A stretch of DNA of 64,000 bases from RH-AL1 sp965198495 (GCA_965198495.1 CBDAPL010000001.1:434001-498000), one strand, 5' to 3'; numbered from the stretch's first letter, positions 17,570-26,058 are shown. Notes: generated by a model not told the origin, from the sequence alone. Numbers and translations are program-made.

Positions 17570-18055
17570 CGAGTCGCTCCCGTCTTGATTGAATTAGATA
17601 AGAATCAGATCGCCAAGTTGCGGTCTGACTAAGTCCAATCTTCCGGTCTCACTTTCCACGCGCATCCCTTGTCCATCGCGGGCGCGCTGCTGACCCATCG
17701 AGCCGTCAATGCGGTCTCCCCGTTGCGGCCGAAGTTTCGCGCGCGCAAACGCGAGTTCGGCCGACCTCCAGGATCTTGATCACCAGCCCGCGAGCGCCGA
17801 CGTCGGCGATCGCCGACGTCGATTTCGCCATGTCGCCGATCGCGACGCGGGCGCGGCCCGAAGTCGACGGACGCGGACACGGGCTCATCCCGGTGTCGAC
17901 GTACCCTGACATTGGCAAGGCTGGGTGTCGGCGCACACGACCTGCCGCGACCAAGCGCGCCGGTGGCGCCGCGTCGGTTGACATCGGTTTATCTACCGCA
18001 TAGAACTCTGTAAGCCAACCGGTGCCTGCTTTGGCAACTTGGAGACGCGTCTCGC
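17570..18055. other. Intergenic stretch without a supportable gene
   Basis: Several short frames cross this 486-nt stretch, but none has a ribosome site, recognisable motifs or credible composition. The minus frame at 17629-17880 ends in a protein-like segment (ARWVSSAPAMDKGCAWKV) and might be a decayed gene. The clearest structure is the 24-bp perfect palindrome at 17798-17821. Confidence 0.5.
17798..17821. repeat. 24-bp perfect palindrome
   Basis: The half-site CGACGTCGGCGA is followed directly by its reverse complement TCGCCGACGTCG, with no spacer. It lies about 230 nt upstream of the 16664-17569 SDR start and 235 nt before the next plus-strand frame. It could be a regulator binding site or a remnant of a mobile repeat. 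Confidence 0.8.
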
Positions 18056-18262
18056 ATGGTCCTTTCCCGCACAGCCTTCGCCAAGCCCGACGATTACGGC
18101 GCGCCGGCGCGGGACGAGACGATGAAGAAGGGTCCGGGATCGCCGAAGGGCGAGAACATGCCGCCGGCCGGCGGCGAGAGCATGGCGCCGGCCGACAGCG
18201 CGCGCAAGCCGCCGCCGCCGCGGGGCTCCGACGCCGACCAGCCCGACGCGAAGAGGGACTGA
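18056..18262 (+). CDS. Small hypothetical Pro/Lys-rich protein
   Basis: A 68-residue hydrophilic frame (starting MVLSRTAFAKPDDYGAPARD) rich in Pro, Gly, Ala and charged residues, with no predicted helix or known domain. A GGAG lies about 13 nt upstream, farther than ideal, and a 12-bp palindrome GAGACGCGTCTC separates it from the ATG. The frame is free of competing genes. It could be a small disordered stress-type protein or chance in high-GC DNA. Confidence 0.35.
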   Translation: MVLSRTAFAKPDDYGAPARDETMKKGPGSPKGENMPPAGGESMAPADSARKPPPPRGSDADQPDAKRD

Positions 18263-18384
18263 CCGCCCGGCGCTCCGCCCCTGTTTGCTCCGTCCTTGTT
18301 TGCTCCGTCCTTGTTTAAGGCGGCTTAAGAGATCGCGCCGATACTCCGCGACCGGGCACCGCGCGTGCCGCTCGCGGGTGTCGC

Positions 18385-19674
18385 ATGGATCCTCTCAGCC
18401 GTTTCGGCACGCTCGCCTCGCGGCTCGATCCGGGCGCCGACCGCCTCGCCCGGCTGGCGCGGCTCTACGCCGTTGCCGCGCTGCCGCTTCTGCTGCTGAC
18501 GCTGGTGGCGATGGGCTGGCCGGCGGCGGACGCGCACCACGATCTCTCCGGCGCGCCGTTCGGCCGCGACCTCTCGCAGGTGTGGGTCGCCGGCCGCGCG
18601 GCGCTCGCCGGGCACGCGCCCGAGGTCTACGCGATCGCCGCGCACCACCGCCGCATCATCGAGGCGTTCGGGCCGGACGCCGGTCTCTACAGCTGGCATT
18701 ACCCGCCGGTGTTCCTCATCGTGGCGGCGGCGCTCGCGCTGCTGCCCTATGCCGGCGCCGTCCTCGCCTGGGGCCTCCTGTCGATCGGGCTGATCGCCGG
18801 CGCGCTGCGGGCGATTCTTGGGGCATGGAAGCCGGTGCTCGTCGGGCTGGCCCTGCCACCGGTGTTCGAGTGCCTCGCATTCGGCCAGAACACCCTGCTC
18901 ACCGCCAGCCTGCTCGCCTTCGGCCTCGTCCTGTCGGAGCGGCGCCCGCTGCTCGCCGGTTTGCTGCTCGGGCTCGTCTGCTACAAGCCGCAGCTGGCGG
19001 TCGCCGCGCCGCTGCTGATGCTGGCCGGCGGCCGTTGGCGCGTCACCCTCGCGAGCGGCGTGTCCGCGGCCGCCGCCGTTGCGGCGAGCGTCGCCCTCTT
19101 CGGGTTCGCGCCGTGGGGCGCCTTCCTGCGCGGGCTCGCCGACACCAACACCGTGATCTTCAGGGAGGCCTGGGGCGGCTTGGCGCTCAACGCCAGCGCC
19201 TTCGGTGCTGTGCGGCTGGTCGGCGGTTCGATCGCGTCGGCCTGGGCGGTCCAGATCACGGTGGCGGCGCTTGCGGCCGCCGTCGCGCTCGGTGTGACCC
19301 TGGCGCGTCGCGCGCCGGCGCTGCGTCACGCCGTGCTGCTCGCCGCGATCCCGCTCATATCGCCCTACGTGCCGGTCTACGATCTCGCGGTGCTGGTCCC
19401 CGCCGGCGCCTTCTTCGTGACGGGGGCGCGGGCGAGCGGCGGCTTGGCGCCGGGAGAGCGACTGGCGATCCTGGCGCTCGCCGCGCTGTCCTACGACCCG
19501 CGCGGCATGACGCTTGTGACGCATGTGCCGACCGGGTTCCTGCTCGCCGGCGGTGCCTTTCTGCTCGTGTCGACAGGCGCCTGGCGTCGCGGGAACGAGC
19601 CTCTTGCCTCGCGTGGCACCCTCGATAGACCGATGCGCGGCTACTGGCGCCCGAACCTCTCGCCCAGCGGATAG
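18385..19674 (+). CDS. GT87 family (DUF2029) membrane glycosyltransferase
   Basis: A 429-residue polytopic membrane protein with about ten helices. It has the GT87 features: a first periplasmic loop with catalytic-type acid (GAPFGRDLSQVWVAGRAALA), then YSWHYPPVFLIVAAALALL. CLAFGQNTLLTASLLAFGL and the motif YKPQLAVAAPLLML follow, and the C-terminal half has SPYVPVYDLAVLVPAG. These enzymes transfer mannose or related sugars from polyprenyl-phosphate donors on the periplasmic face. The last 34 bases overlap the 3' end of the convergent dsbB. Acceptor and donor are unknown. Confidence 0.82.
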   Translation: MDPLSRFGTLASRLDPGADRLARLARLYAVAALPLLLLTLVAMGWPAADAHHDLSGAPFGRDLSQVWVAGRAALAGHAPEVYAIAAHHRRIIEAFGPDAGLYSWHYPPVFLIVAAALALLPYAGAVLAWGLLSIGLIAGALRAILGAWKPVLVGLALPPVFECLAFGQNTLLTASLLAFGLVLSERRPLLAGLLLGLVCYKPQLAVAAPLLMLAGGRWRVTLASGVSAAAAVAASVALFGFAPWGAFLRGLADTNTVIFREAWGGLALNASAFGAVRLVGGSIASAWAVQITVAALAAAVALGVTLARRAPALRHAVLLAAIPLISPYVPVYDLAVLVPAGAFFVTGARASGGLAPGERLAILALAALSYDPRGMTLVTHVPTGFLLAGGAFLLVSTGAWRRGNEPLASRGTLDRPMRGYWRPNLSPSG

Positions 19675-20210
19675 GCGGACAGGTCATCCGCCAGGGCCCG
19701 CACGTTCGGACGAAGAACGCCGAAGAGGGCGAGCGCCGCGATCGCGGCCGAAATGACCGCGTTCCATCCGGCCAGCGACACGCCGAGGATCCGGATCGCC
19801 ACGGCGTCGCAGCGCACCACCCTGACGGATTGCAGCTGGCGCAGGAAGTCGACATTGCTCGAAGCGCGTTCGAGCGCACCGGAGCAGTCCGTCGGCCCAG
19901 CCCAGAAGCCCCATTCGACACCCGCGTGATAGGTTCCGAAAGCGGCGCTGAAGACAAACAACAGCGCCAGCAGGCCGAAGCCGATCGCAACGGCAAGGCG
20001 CGGGCCGCGCCACGCTGCGGCGAGCGTGGCCGCGGCGAGCGCCATGCCGGCATAGTACGGGAGCCGCTCCTTGAGGCAGAGCTCGCAGGGCGCGTAACCC
20101 GCCGCCTGGAACGCGAAGGCACCGGCGACGGTGGCGACGATCGCCAAGAGGATCGCGGAGGCTAATCCGACCGGGGCGACCCGGGCGCGGCGGGGCACGG
20201 CCCTGTCCAT
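19641..20210 (-). CDS. dsbB: Disulfide bond formation protein B
   Basis: An inner-membrane quinone reductase that reoxidises DsbA. The 189-residue protein has four membrane helices. The first periplasmic loop carries Cys42-x-x-Cys45 in GYAPCELCLKERLPYY, and the second loop carries a cysteine pair in WAGPTDCSGALE and VRVVRCDAV. The arrangement matches the short alphaproteobacterial DsbB/DsbI-type. It follows the DedA-type gene with a 4-nt gap, so the two are probably co-transcribed. The 3' end overlaps the GT87 gene in convergent orientation. No dsbA is present in the window. Confidence 0.87.
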   Translation of the reverse strand: MDRAVPRRARVAPVGLASAILLAIVATVAGAFAFQAAGYAPCELCLKERLPYYAGMALAAATLAAAWRGPRLAVAIGFGLLALLFVFSAAFGTYHAGVEWGFWAGPTDCSGALERASSNVDFLRQLQSVRVVRCDAVAIRILGVSLAGWNAVISAAIAALALFGVLRPNVRALADDLSAYPLGERFGRQ

Positions 20211-20214
20211 CGGA

Positions 20215-20793
20215 TCAGATCACCTTGGCCGCGATGTAGAAGCCGACGAACACGATGAGCACCAGGCTGACCATGAATACGCCGAAGAAACGCTCGAGCA
20301 GGCCCTTGATCGTGTCGCCGAACAGGTTCAGCAGGACGGCCAGCACGAGGAAGCGCGCGCCACGCGTCAGCGTGCAGAGCAGAACGAAGAGCGGCAGGTT
20401 GTAGCCGACAAGCCCCGAGAAGATCGTCACGAGCTTGAACGGAATTGGTGTGAGGCCTTTTACCAGGATGAAGGCCCAACCCCAATGCGCGAAGAAGGTG
20501 CGCAGGCTGTCGATCCGGGAGCCGTAGCCGTAGAGGTGGATCAGCCATTGCCCAATGGTGTTGTACAATAACGCGCCGATCGCGTAGCCGAGCAGCGCGC
20601 CGGCGACGGACCCGATGGTGCAAATAAGCGCGTAGAACCAGGCGCGCCGCGGCCGCGCCAGCGACATCGGAATGAGAATCACGTCCGGCGGCACCGGAAA
20701 GAACGAGCTTTCCGCGAAGGCGATGATGCCGAGCGCCCACGGCGCGGAGGGCCGCTCCGCCAGCATCAGCGTCCAATGATAGAGCCGCTTCAT
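20215..20793 (-). CDS. DedA/VTT-domain (YqaA-type) membrane protein
   Basis: A 192-residue inner-membrane protein with the VTT domain of DedA/Tvp38 proteins, which are linked to lipid scrambling and membrane homeostasis. Motifs are AFAESSFFPVPPDVILIPMS, then GYAIGALLYNTIGQ, LVKGLTPIPFKLVTIFSG and TRGARFLVLAVLLNLFGD. ATG 20793 (MKRLYHWTLMLAERP) is the start typical of the family, with GAGGGG just upstream. In-frame starts farther upstream (20862 and 21069) add unconserved sequence. It is followed after 4 nt by dsbB. Confidence 0.86.
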   Translation of the reverse strand: MKRLYHWTLMLAERPSAPWALGIIAFAESSFFPVPPDVILIPMSLARPRRAWFYALICTIGSVAGALLGYAIGALLYNTIGQWLIHLYGYGSRIDSLRTFFAHWGWAFILVKGLTPIPFKLVTIFSGLVGYNLPLFVLLCTLTRGARFLVLAVLLNLFGDTIKGLLERFFGVFMVSLVLIVFVGFYIAAKVI

Positions 20794-21239
20794 CGGCCCC
20801 TCGCCCCTGCCACGCAGCGGCGGGTCGATCGGGTAGGCGGCGGTCTGGCTCGGATCGCTCATCAGCGTCACATATAGGCTCGAGGGTGATCCGCCGCGGC
20901 GATCGTCACACCGAGATAAGCATCGATTTGGGGCCTCAAGATGGTTCGTTCGAGCGACCGAGTGAGCAGCGTTGCCGCGGCGCGATAATGCTCTCGGCGG
21001 AAGGAAATATGTGCGTTTGATGAGGCGCCGCACCGCGAATACGACATGGATCAGCCACGAGGAAGCCATCGAATTCGACGCCGCGCCATGGCGATGCTAG
21101 GCTTGGAGCTATCGATCGCAGCCGCCTAGGCGCGTACCGACAGACTGCTCGCGGTGTAGGCGATCCTGGGCCAGCGGCGACAGGTCAACCGGTTTGGAGA
21201 AATTCGCATGCGTCGGACTCTCGGGAGCATCAAGGCTCG
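20794..21239. other. Intergenic region between divergent genes, no feature seen
   Basis: This 446-nt gap separates the divergent DedA-type and plsC genes and must contain both promoters. I see no stable terminator, tRNA or credible small gene. The minus frame running through it as an extension of the DedA-type gene is not protein-like. Confidence 0.5.
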
Positions 21240-22097
21240 ATGACCATCGTCCGCTCGATCGTCTTCAACGTCGCCTTCTATATCAGCTTCGTCGCGCTCA
21301 TGATTGTCGGTCTCCCTTGGCTCGCGATGCCACGTCCGGCGACGATCGCCTACGTGCGCATATGGGCCCGGGTCTCGGTCTGGCTGCTCGCGACGATTTG
21401 CGGAACGCGCGTGGAATTCCGCAACCTTCACCTTTTGCCAAAGGGAGCGTCGATCCTCGCGATCAAGCACCAGTCGTTTCTGGAGACCTTCGCCCTCATC
21501 ACCGTGCTCGACGATTTTACGTATATCCTCAAGAAGGAACTGACCAGAATCCCGTTCTTCGGCTGGTATTTGATGGGCACCGGACAGATCGCGATCGACC
21601 GCAGCAGAAAGGGCGGCACGCTGGCGGCCTTGCGGCGCTCGGTGCGCGAGAAACTGGCGGCCGGACGACAGGTCGTGATCTTTCCGGAAGGCACGCGCCG
21701 GCCGGTGGGCGTCGCGCCCGCCTACAAGGTCGGAGTCTCGGCGCTCGTCACCGACGCAGACGTGGCGTGCACGCCCGTCGCGCTGAATTCCGGCGTATTC
21801 TGGCCGCGTCGGAGTTTCATCCGGCGGCCCGGAACGGTCGTCATCGAGTTCCTGCCGCCGATCCCGTCTGGACTCGGCAAGCGCGATTTCATGCGAAGGT
21901 TGGAGGAGGCCATCGAACCTGCGACGAACGCGCTTGTCGCGGAATCGTACGCGGCGGATCCTGCTCTCGGATCGATCGTCGCCGACGAGACGGCGCGGCG
22001 AATGGGGCAATGTGGCGCGACGCCACCGAAGTCCGCGATACGAACGGCGAAATCCGAAGCTCAAGGAGGGAAAGACAGCTCGGCAGCACCTGCTTGA
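21240..22097 (+). CDS. plsC: 1-acyl-sn-glycerol-3-phosphate acyltransferase
   Basis: This enzyme transfers an acyl chain to lysophosphatidic acid in phospholipid synthesis at the inner membrane. The 285-residue protein starts with hydrophobic helices. Block I reads LAIKHQSFLETFAL, where the usual His-x4-Asp has Glu in place of Asp. Further motifs are KKELTRIPFFGWYLMGTGQI, then VVIFPEGTRRPVG (block III) and TPVALNSGVFWPR (block IV). The last 50 residues are hydrophilic and poorly conserved. AAGG precedes the ATG by 6 nt. A small unknown gene follows, perhaps in the same transcript. Confidence 0.9.
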   Translation: MTIVRSIVFNVAFYISFVALMIVGLPWLAMPRPATIAYVRIWARVSVWLLATICGTRVEFRNLHLLPKGASILAIKHQSFLETFALITVLDDFTYILKKELTRIPFFGWYLMGTGQIAIDRSRKGGTLAALRRSVREKLAAGRQVVIFPEGTRRPVGVAPAYKVGVSALVTDADVACTPVALNSGVFWPRRSFIRRPGTVVIEFLPPIPSGLGKRDFMRRLEEAIEPATNALVAESYAADPALGSIVADETARRMGQCGATPPKSAIRTAKSEAQGGKDSSAAPA

Positions 22098-22149
22098 TCT
22101 TGACTTGTGTGGGTTTTGTTCTATTCATGTTCTCATGGGAGGAAATGGA

Positions 22150-22572
22150 ATGAACATGCGCTTGGGTCGCGCCGTTGCCACCCTTGTTCCCGAGCGCGCA
22201 GGCGACGCAGCGCTCGCGAGCCTGTCGGACCGGGCGATTACATCGCGCTTTCACGCCTGGCTGGGGGCGTCCGGGCAACGCTATGTCGTGTCAGTCTACG
22301 CGCTGGATCTCCTGCTTCCGCACGCCGGTATTCCGGATTTCGACAGGTTCGTTCTCATACCTGTCGCGAGGCAAGGTCTGACGCGTCGTCCTGATGATGT
22401 TATCGCCGTGGAGCGCGAGAGCGACAAAGGCTTCGCGGTGCAACGAGCGCTGGCACATGGCGTGAGCGAGTGGCACGTGCATCTGCTCGCCAACGGACGT
22501 TCTGAACGCGCGACCGTCGTGGCCGACCTTGCGGCACGTCATCGGCGCAACGGTCTCGCGCTCTCGGCCTGA
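22150..22572 (+). CDS. Hypothetical protein
   Basis: A 140-residue soluble protein with no family I recognise. The ATG at 22150 is preceded by an excellent GGAGG 8 nt upstream, which argues strongly that it is translated. It contains SLSDRAITSRFHAWLGASGQ and YALDLLLPHAGIPDFDRFVL, with a His-rich stretch HGVSEWHVHLLANGRSERAT. It lies 52 nt after plsC on the same strand. The function is unknown. Confidence 0.6.
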   Translation: MNMRLGRAVATLVPERAGDAALASLSDRAITSRFHAWLGASGQRYVVSVYALDLLLPHAGIPDFDRFVLIPVARQGLTRRPDDVIAVERESDKGFAVQRALAHGVSEWHVHLLANGRSERATVVADLAARHRRNGLALSA

Positions 22573-22652
22573 GTATCGCCCGGCTCAGAGCGACTCTATC
22601 GTTTTCTCGCCGGTCGGTTTATACCAACGCCTCGAACGTACGAGGACGCTCT

Positions 22653-22889
22653 ATGCCAATGCCAGCCGCCGAGATCGATCGCCTGATCAAGGTCGCTCTT
22701 CCAGACGCGGACGTGGAGATCATTGATCTCGCCGGCGACGACGATCATTTTTCGGCGATCGTCACCTCCTCCGCCTTCGTGGGCTTGAGCAAGCTGAGGC
22801 AGCACCAGCTTGTCTACGCCGCCATCGGCAAGCATATGGGTGGTACGCTGCATGCCTTGCAGCTTCAGACGCTCCAGCCAAAGGCCTAG
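22653..22889 (+). CDS. bolA: BolA family protein (IbaG-like)
   Basis: A 78-residue BolA-type protein that partners monothiol glutaredoxins in iron-sulfur trafficking and iron sensing. It has IDRLIKVALPDADVEIIDLA, the FVGLSKLRQHQLVYAAIG core and the conserved His near the C-terminus in MGGTLHALQLQT. AGGA lies about 8 nt before the first of two close ATGs. A short inverted repeat (CCTCG with CGAGG) sits just upstream at 22630-22645. It is 33 nt upstream of the CGFS glutaredoxin gene, the classic pairing in this group. Confidence 0.9.
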   Translation: MPMPAAEIDRLIKVALPDADVEIIDLAGDDDHFSAIVTSSAFVGLSKLRQHQLVYAAIGKHMGGTLHALQLQTLQPKA

Positions 22890-22922
22890 CTTGGCCTCGA
22901 CGCGACATCAGGAAGGGCCATC

Positions 22923-23261
22923 ATGTCCGCTCACGACACCATTCAGAACGCTATCTCGTCGAACGACGTGGTCCTCTTCATGAAGGGCACGCCGCAGTTT
23001 CCGCAATGCGGATTTTCGAGCCAAGTCGTACAGATCCTCCAATATCTCGATGTGCCGTTCCAGAGCGTCAACGTGCTCGCCGACGAAGGCGTGCGTAACG
23101 GCGTCAAGGAATTCTCCAATTGGCCGACGATCCCCCAACTCTACGTCAAGGGTGAATTCATGGGTGGCTGCGACATTGTCCGTGAGATGTTTCAGTCGGG
23201 CGAATTGTCTTCGCACCTTGCCGCGAACGGCGTCTCCTGCAAGCAGCCCGCGAAGGCCTGA
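22923..23261 (+). CDS. grxD: Monothiol CGFS-type glutaredoxin (Grx4/GrxD)
   Basis: An iron-sulfur cluster carrier of 112 residues. The active site CGFS is at residues 29-32 within FMKGTPQFPQCGFSSQVVQ, followed by WPTIPQLYVKGEFMGGCDIV with the glutathione-binding TIP and GGCD elements. AGGAAGG lies 7 nt upstream of the ATG. It is co-oriented and close to bolA, with which its product is expected to form a [2Fe-2S] heterodimer. The identification is firm. Confidence 0.95.
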   Translation: MSAHDTIQNAISSNDVVLFMKGTPQFPQCGFSSQVVQILQYLDVPFQSVNVLADEGVRNGVKEFSNWPTIPQLYVKGEFMGGCDIVREMFQSGELSSHLAANGVSCKQPAKA

Positions 23262-23293
23262 TCGTCTGGTGTCAACTGTGGTCGGGTTCCGGG

Positions 23294-23797
23294 ATGATTG
23301 AAGTCTTGGAAGACGATATTACGAGGCTCGAGGTCGACGCCATCGTCAATGCCGCGGCCCCCAGCCTGCTTGGTGGCGAAGGCGTGGATGGCGCGATACA
23401 TCGCGCCGCGGGTCCTCGGCTTCTCGAAGAATGCCGACATCTCGGCGGATGCGAGACCGGCGGCGCCAAGATCACCCGCGGATATGCTTTAGCGGCCCGA
23501 TACGTTATCCACACTGTCGGACCGGTCTGGCGCGGCGGCGGGCACGATGAGGATCGCCTTCTCGCCAGTTGCTACAGTCGCTCGCTGGAGGTCGCACGTC
23601 AGGCGGATCTGGAGACTATCGCCTTTCCGGCCATATCGACCGGGGCCTACAAATATCCGCTTGGACGCGCGGCCATCATAGCGGCGGAAACAGTGAGCGC
23701 GAATGGGAGCGGTTTCAAGCGCATCGTCTTATGCTGCTTCTCAAGAACGTCGGCTGACCTGCACCGCGAGGCATTGCGAACCTCCCCAAGCAACTAA
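23294..23797 (+). CDS. Macro-domain protein (MacroD/YmdB-like ADP-ribose-binding)
   Basis: A stand-alone macro domain of 167 residues, the fold that binds ADP-ribose and often removes it from proteins or O-acetyl-ADP-ribose. The core reads VDAIVNAAAPSLLGGEGVDG, then AIHRAAGPRLLEEC, with a later AFPAISTGAYKYPLGRAA. In MacroD/YmdB enzymes the motif is NAAN with a catalytic Asn 10 residues before the Asp of GVDG. Here that Asn is Ala22 while Asp32 is kept, and one loop Gly is Glu29. Binding is likely; hydrolysis may be weakened. It follows grxD by 32 nt and its stop overlaps the convergent tlpA stop by 4 nt. Confidence 0.88.
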   Translation: MIEVLEDDITRLEVDAIVNAAAPSLLGGEGVDGAIHRAAGPRLLEECRHLGGCETGGAKITRGYALAARYVIHTVGPVWRGGGHDEDRLLASCYSRSLEVARQADLETIAFPAISTGAYKYPLGRAAIIAAETVSANGSGFKRIVLCCFSRTSADLHREALRTSPSN

Positions 23798-24483
23798 AGC
23801 TCGACCGATTTTGCCGGCGCCACCACCTCTAGTCGCTGGATCAATGTTTGCGCCTCTCTCGAATCCCATTGCGCGGGGCCGGCCATTGTCCCGATCTCGC
23901 ATCCGTCCTTGCCGATCAGGACAGTGGTCGGCAAGCCCTTTCCTCTCAAAGCCTGCAGGATGTCAGCGCTGCTATCGACGTAGAACGGCAGGTTCTTGAC
24001 GCCGATGTCCTTGAAGAAGGCGCGTGGCTTGTCTAGGCGCAGTTGGTCGATATTGACCGGGATGACGGAGAATCTCGTATCGCCTAGTGCCCCTTGAAGA
24101 TTGTCCAAGGCTGGCATCTCTTGGCGGCACGGCACGCACCACGTCGCCCACAGGTTGAGCAGAATGGTCTTTCCGGCGAACGCGGCGACCGTTGTCTTCC
24201 TGCCGTTGGCGTCATCAAACGAGATCGGACCGAGTTGGTTTGGTCGCGTTGCAAGAGTCAGCGCCGCCAGTTCACCACGCGCCAACGGATCCACCGCTTG
24301 AGCGAGATCAAGCGATTGCGCGCAGGCGCCGGTATGGGCGATCAGCTTGCCGCTGTCGTGAACGATCCCGTATAGACCGAGCGCGCCTCCCGCGAGGATG
24401 GCCAGAACACCCAGAACAAGGAGCGCCGGCGTGAGGCGCTTGGCGCTGTGTGTGGGGGGAACGGGCGTGTCGGAGGGGTTCAT
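23794..24483 (-). CDS. tlpA: TlpA-type membrane-anchored thiol:disulfide interchange protein
   Basis: A periplasmic thioredoxin-like reductant with an N-terminal membrane anchor (LTPALLVLGVLAILAGGALG, residues about 20-40). The redox site is WCVPC in LLNLWATWCVPCRQEMPALD, and the cis-proline is in GKGLPTTVLIGKDG. The 229-residue length fits TlpA, which in Bradyrhizobium delivers reductant and copper for cytochrome oxidase assembly. ATG 24483 is chosen; a longer frame reaches 24639 inside argH. It is divergent from argH with only 30 nt between starts, an arrangement known from Hyphomicrobiales. Confidence 0.88.
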   Translation of the reverse strand: MNPSDTPVPPTHSAKRLTPALLVLGVLAILAGGALGLYGIVHDSGKLIAHTGACAQSLDLAQAVDPLARGELAALTLATRPNQLGPISFDDANGRKTTVAAFAGKTILLNLWATWCVPCRQEMPALDNLQGALGDTRFSVIPVNIDQLRLDKPRAFFKDIGVKNLPFYVDSSADILQALRGKGLPTTVLIGKDGCEIGTMAGPAQWDSREAQTLIQRLEVVAPAKSVEL

Positions 24484-24513
24484 GCTTCTGTCGATCTCGA
24501 GGGCTGAACGGGT

Positions 24514-25905
24514 ATGAGCAATCAGATGTGGGGTGGCCGTTTCGCGAGCGGGCCGGATGCGATCATGGAGGAGATCAATGCCTCCATCGGCTTCGACAAG
24601 ATCCTCGCTCCCCAAGATATTGCCGGTTCGCTCGCCCATGTCGCGATGTTGGCCAAGGCCGGAATCGTCGCCGCCGCCGATGCCGCCGCGATCACCGAGG
24701 GGCTAATTACAATACGTGGCGAAATCGAGAACGGTGACATGGTCTTCGATCGTGCCCTCGAGGACATCCACATGAACATCGAAGCGCGGCTGGCCTCGCG
24801 TCTTGGTCCGGTCGCCGGGCGGCTGCACACCGCGCGTTCGCGCAACGACCAAGTCGCGGTCGATTTCCGCCTTTGGGTGCGCGATAGCGTCAATGAGCTG
24901 ATCCAGCAGATCGGCCGCCTGCAGACTGCCCTCGCGATCCGCGCGCTGGAGCATGCCGACAGCGTGATGCCAGGCTTCACGCACATGCAGAGCGCGCAGC
25001 CCGTGACATTGGGGCACCACCTCCTCGCCTATGTGGAGATGCTGGCCCGAGACCGTTCGCGATTCGCCGACGCCCGCAAGCGAATGAACGAGTGCCCTCT
25101 AGGCGCCGCGGCGCTCGCTGGGACGTCGTTCCCGATCGACCGGCACGCCACAGCGGCCGCGCTCCATTTCGATAGGCCCACCGCCAATTCGCTCGACAGC
25201 GTTTCCGATCGCGACTTTGCGCTCGAAGCACTTGCGGCGGCGGCGATCTGCGCCACGCATCTCTCGCGTTTCGCCGAGGAGATCGTGCTCTGGGCGACGC
25301 CGCAGTTCGGCTTCGCGGCTCTGTCGGACAAGTTCTCGACAGGGTCTTCCATCATGCCCCAGAAGCGCAACCCCGATGCCGCCGAGCTCGTGCGCGGCAA
25401 GTCCGGCCGGGTGATCGGCGCCCTCACAAGCCTGCTGGTGGTCATGAAGGGGCTGCCGCTGGCCTATTCCAAGGACATGCAGGAGGACAAGGAGGGTACG
25501 TTCGACGCGCTGCGAACGCTTTCGCTCTGCCTCGCCGCGATGACCGGCATGGTCGCCGACCTCACGCCCGATAAGCGGCGCATGGAAGCGGCCGCCGGTG
25601 CCGGCTTCGCCACCGCGACTGATCTCGCCGATTGGCTGGTGCGCGAACTCGGCATGCCCTTTCGCGACGCTCATCACGTGACCGGCCACCTCGTGGCGCT
25701 TGCGGCCGGGCGTGATGTTGGCCTGGAAGACTTGTCTCTTGAGGACATGCAAAGCGTCGAGCCACGCCTGACGCAGGCCGTTTTCGCGGTGCTTGGGGTG
25801 CGAAATTCCGTGGCGAGCCGCACCAGCTACGGCGGCACCGCGCCGGTCAACGTGCGGGCGCAAGCGGAGCGCTGGCTCGCGGCTTTGGGCGCGGAAACGA
25901 GCTGA
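24514..25905 (+). CDS. argH: Argininosuccinate lyase
   Basis: The last enzyme of arginine biosynthesis, cleaving argininosuccinate to arginine and fumarate. The 463-residue protein begins MSNQMWGGRFASGPDAIMEE. It carries HTARSRNDQVAVDFRLWVRD and PGFTHMQSAQPVTLGHHLLA, with the fumarase/lyase signature GSSIMPQKRNPDAAELVRGK near residue 285 supplying the catalytic Ser. Length and motifs are normal. It is divergent from tlpA. The usual Hyphomicrobiales downstream gene lysA is absent, and a perfect inverted repeat follows the stop. Confidence 0.96.
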   Translation: MSNQMWGGRFASGPDAIMEEINASIGFDKILAPQDIAGSLAHVAMLAKAGIVAAADAAAITEGLITIRGEIENGDMVFDRALEDIHMNIEARLASRLGPVAGRLHTARSRNDQVAVDFRLWVRDSVNELIQQIGRLQTALAIRALEHADSVMPGFTHMQSAQPVTLGHHLLAYVEMLARDRSRFADARKRMNECPLGAAALAGTSFPIDRHATAAALHFDRPTANSLDSVSDRDFALEALAAAAICATHLSRFAEEIVLWATPQFGFAALSDKFSTGSSIMPQKRNPDAAELVRGKSGRVIGALTSLLVVMKGLPLAYSKDMQEDKEGTFDALRTLSLCLAAMTGMVADLTPDKRRMEAAAGAGFATATDLADWLVRELGMPFRDAHHVTGHLVALAAGRDVGLEDLSLEDMQSVEPRLTQAVFAVLGVRNSVASRTSYGGTAPVNVRAQAERWLAALGAETS

Positions 25906-25906
25906 T

Positions 25907-25924
25907 CCGCCGGCACGCCGGCGG
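25907..25924. repeat. Inverted repeat just after argH
   Basis: CCGCCGGC, a 2-nt spacer and GCCGGCGG begin one base after the argH stop. The stem is strong but no T-tract follows, so it may stabilise the transcript end rather than terminate on its own. Confidence 0.5.
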
Positions 25925-26058
25925 TGATCGGACTCATTCGCCAAGGCCATTCACGCGACATAGCTATGTTGCGGCGCGTCGCTTCGTCGCTTCGGTTTAC
26001 GTCGCGCCGAGCCGCAGGGCGGATGCCACCCAACGTAAAGCGTGCGATGGGGGTCGGC

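Noticed and set aside
17629..17984. Two overlapping minus frames between the SDR and the next plus-strand gene
   Set aside because: Neither has a ribosome site or a recognisable domain. A decayed gene is possible but cannot be supported.
20794..21069. N-terminal extension of the DedA-type protein to 21069
   Set aside because: The added residues are unconserved in character, and ATG 20793 has the family start with a ribosome site.
25907..25924. Intrinsic terminator after argH
   Set aside because: The stem is perfect but no T-run follows, so it is recorded only as an inverted repeat.
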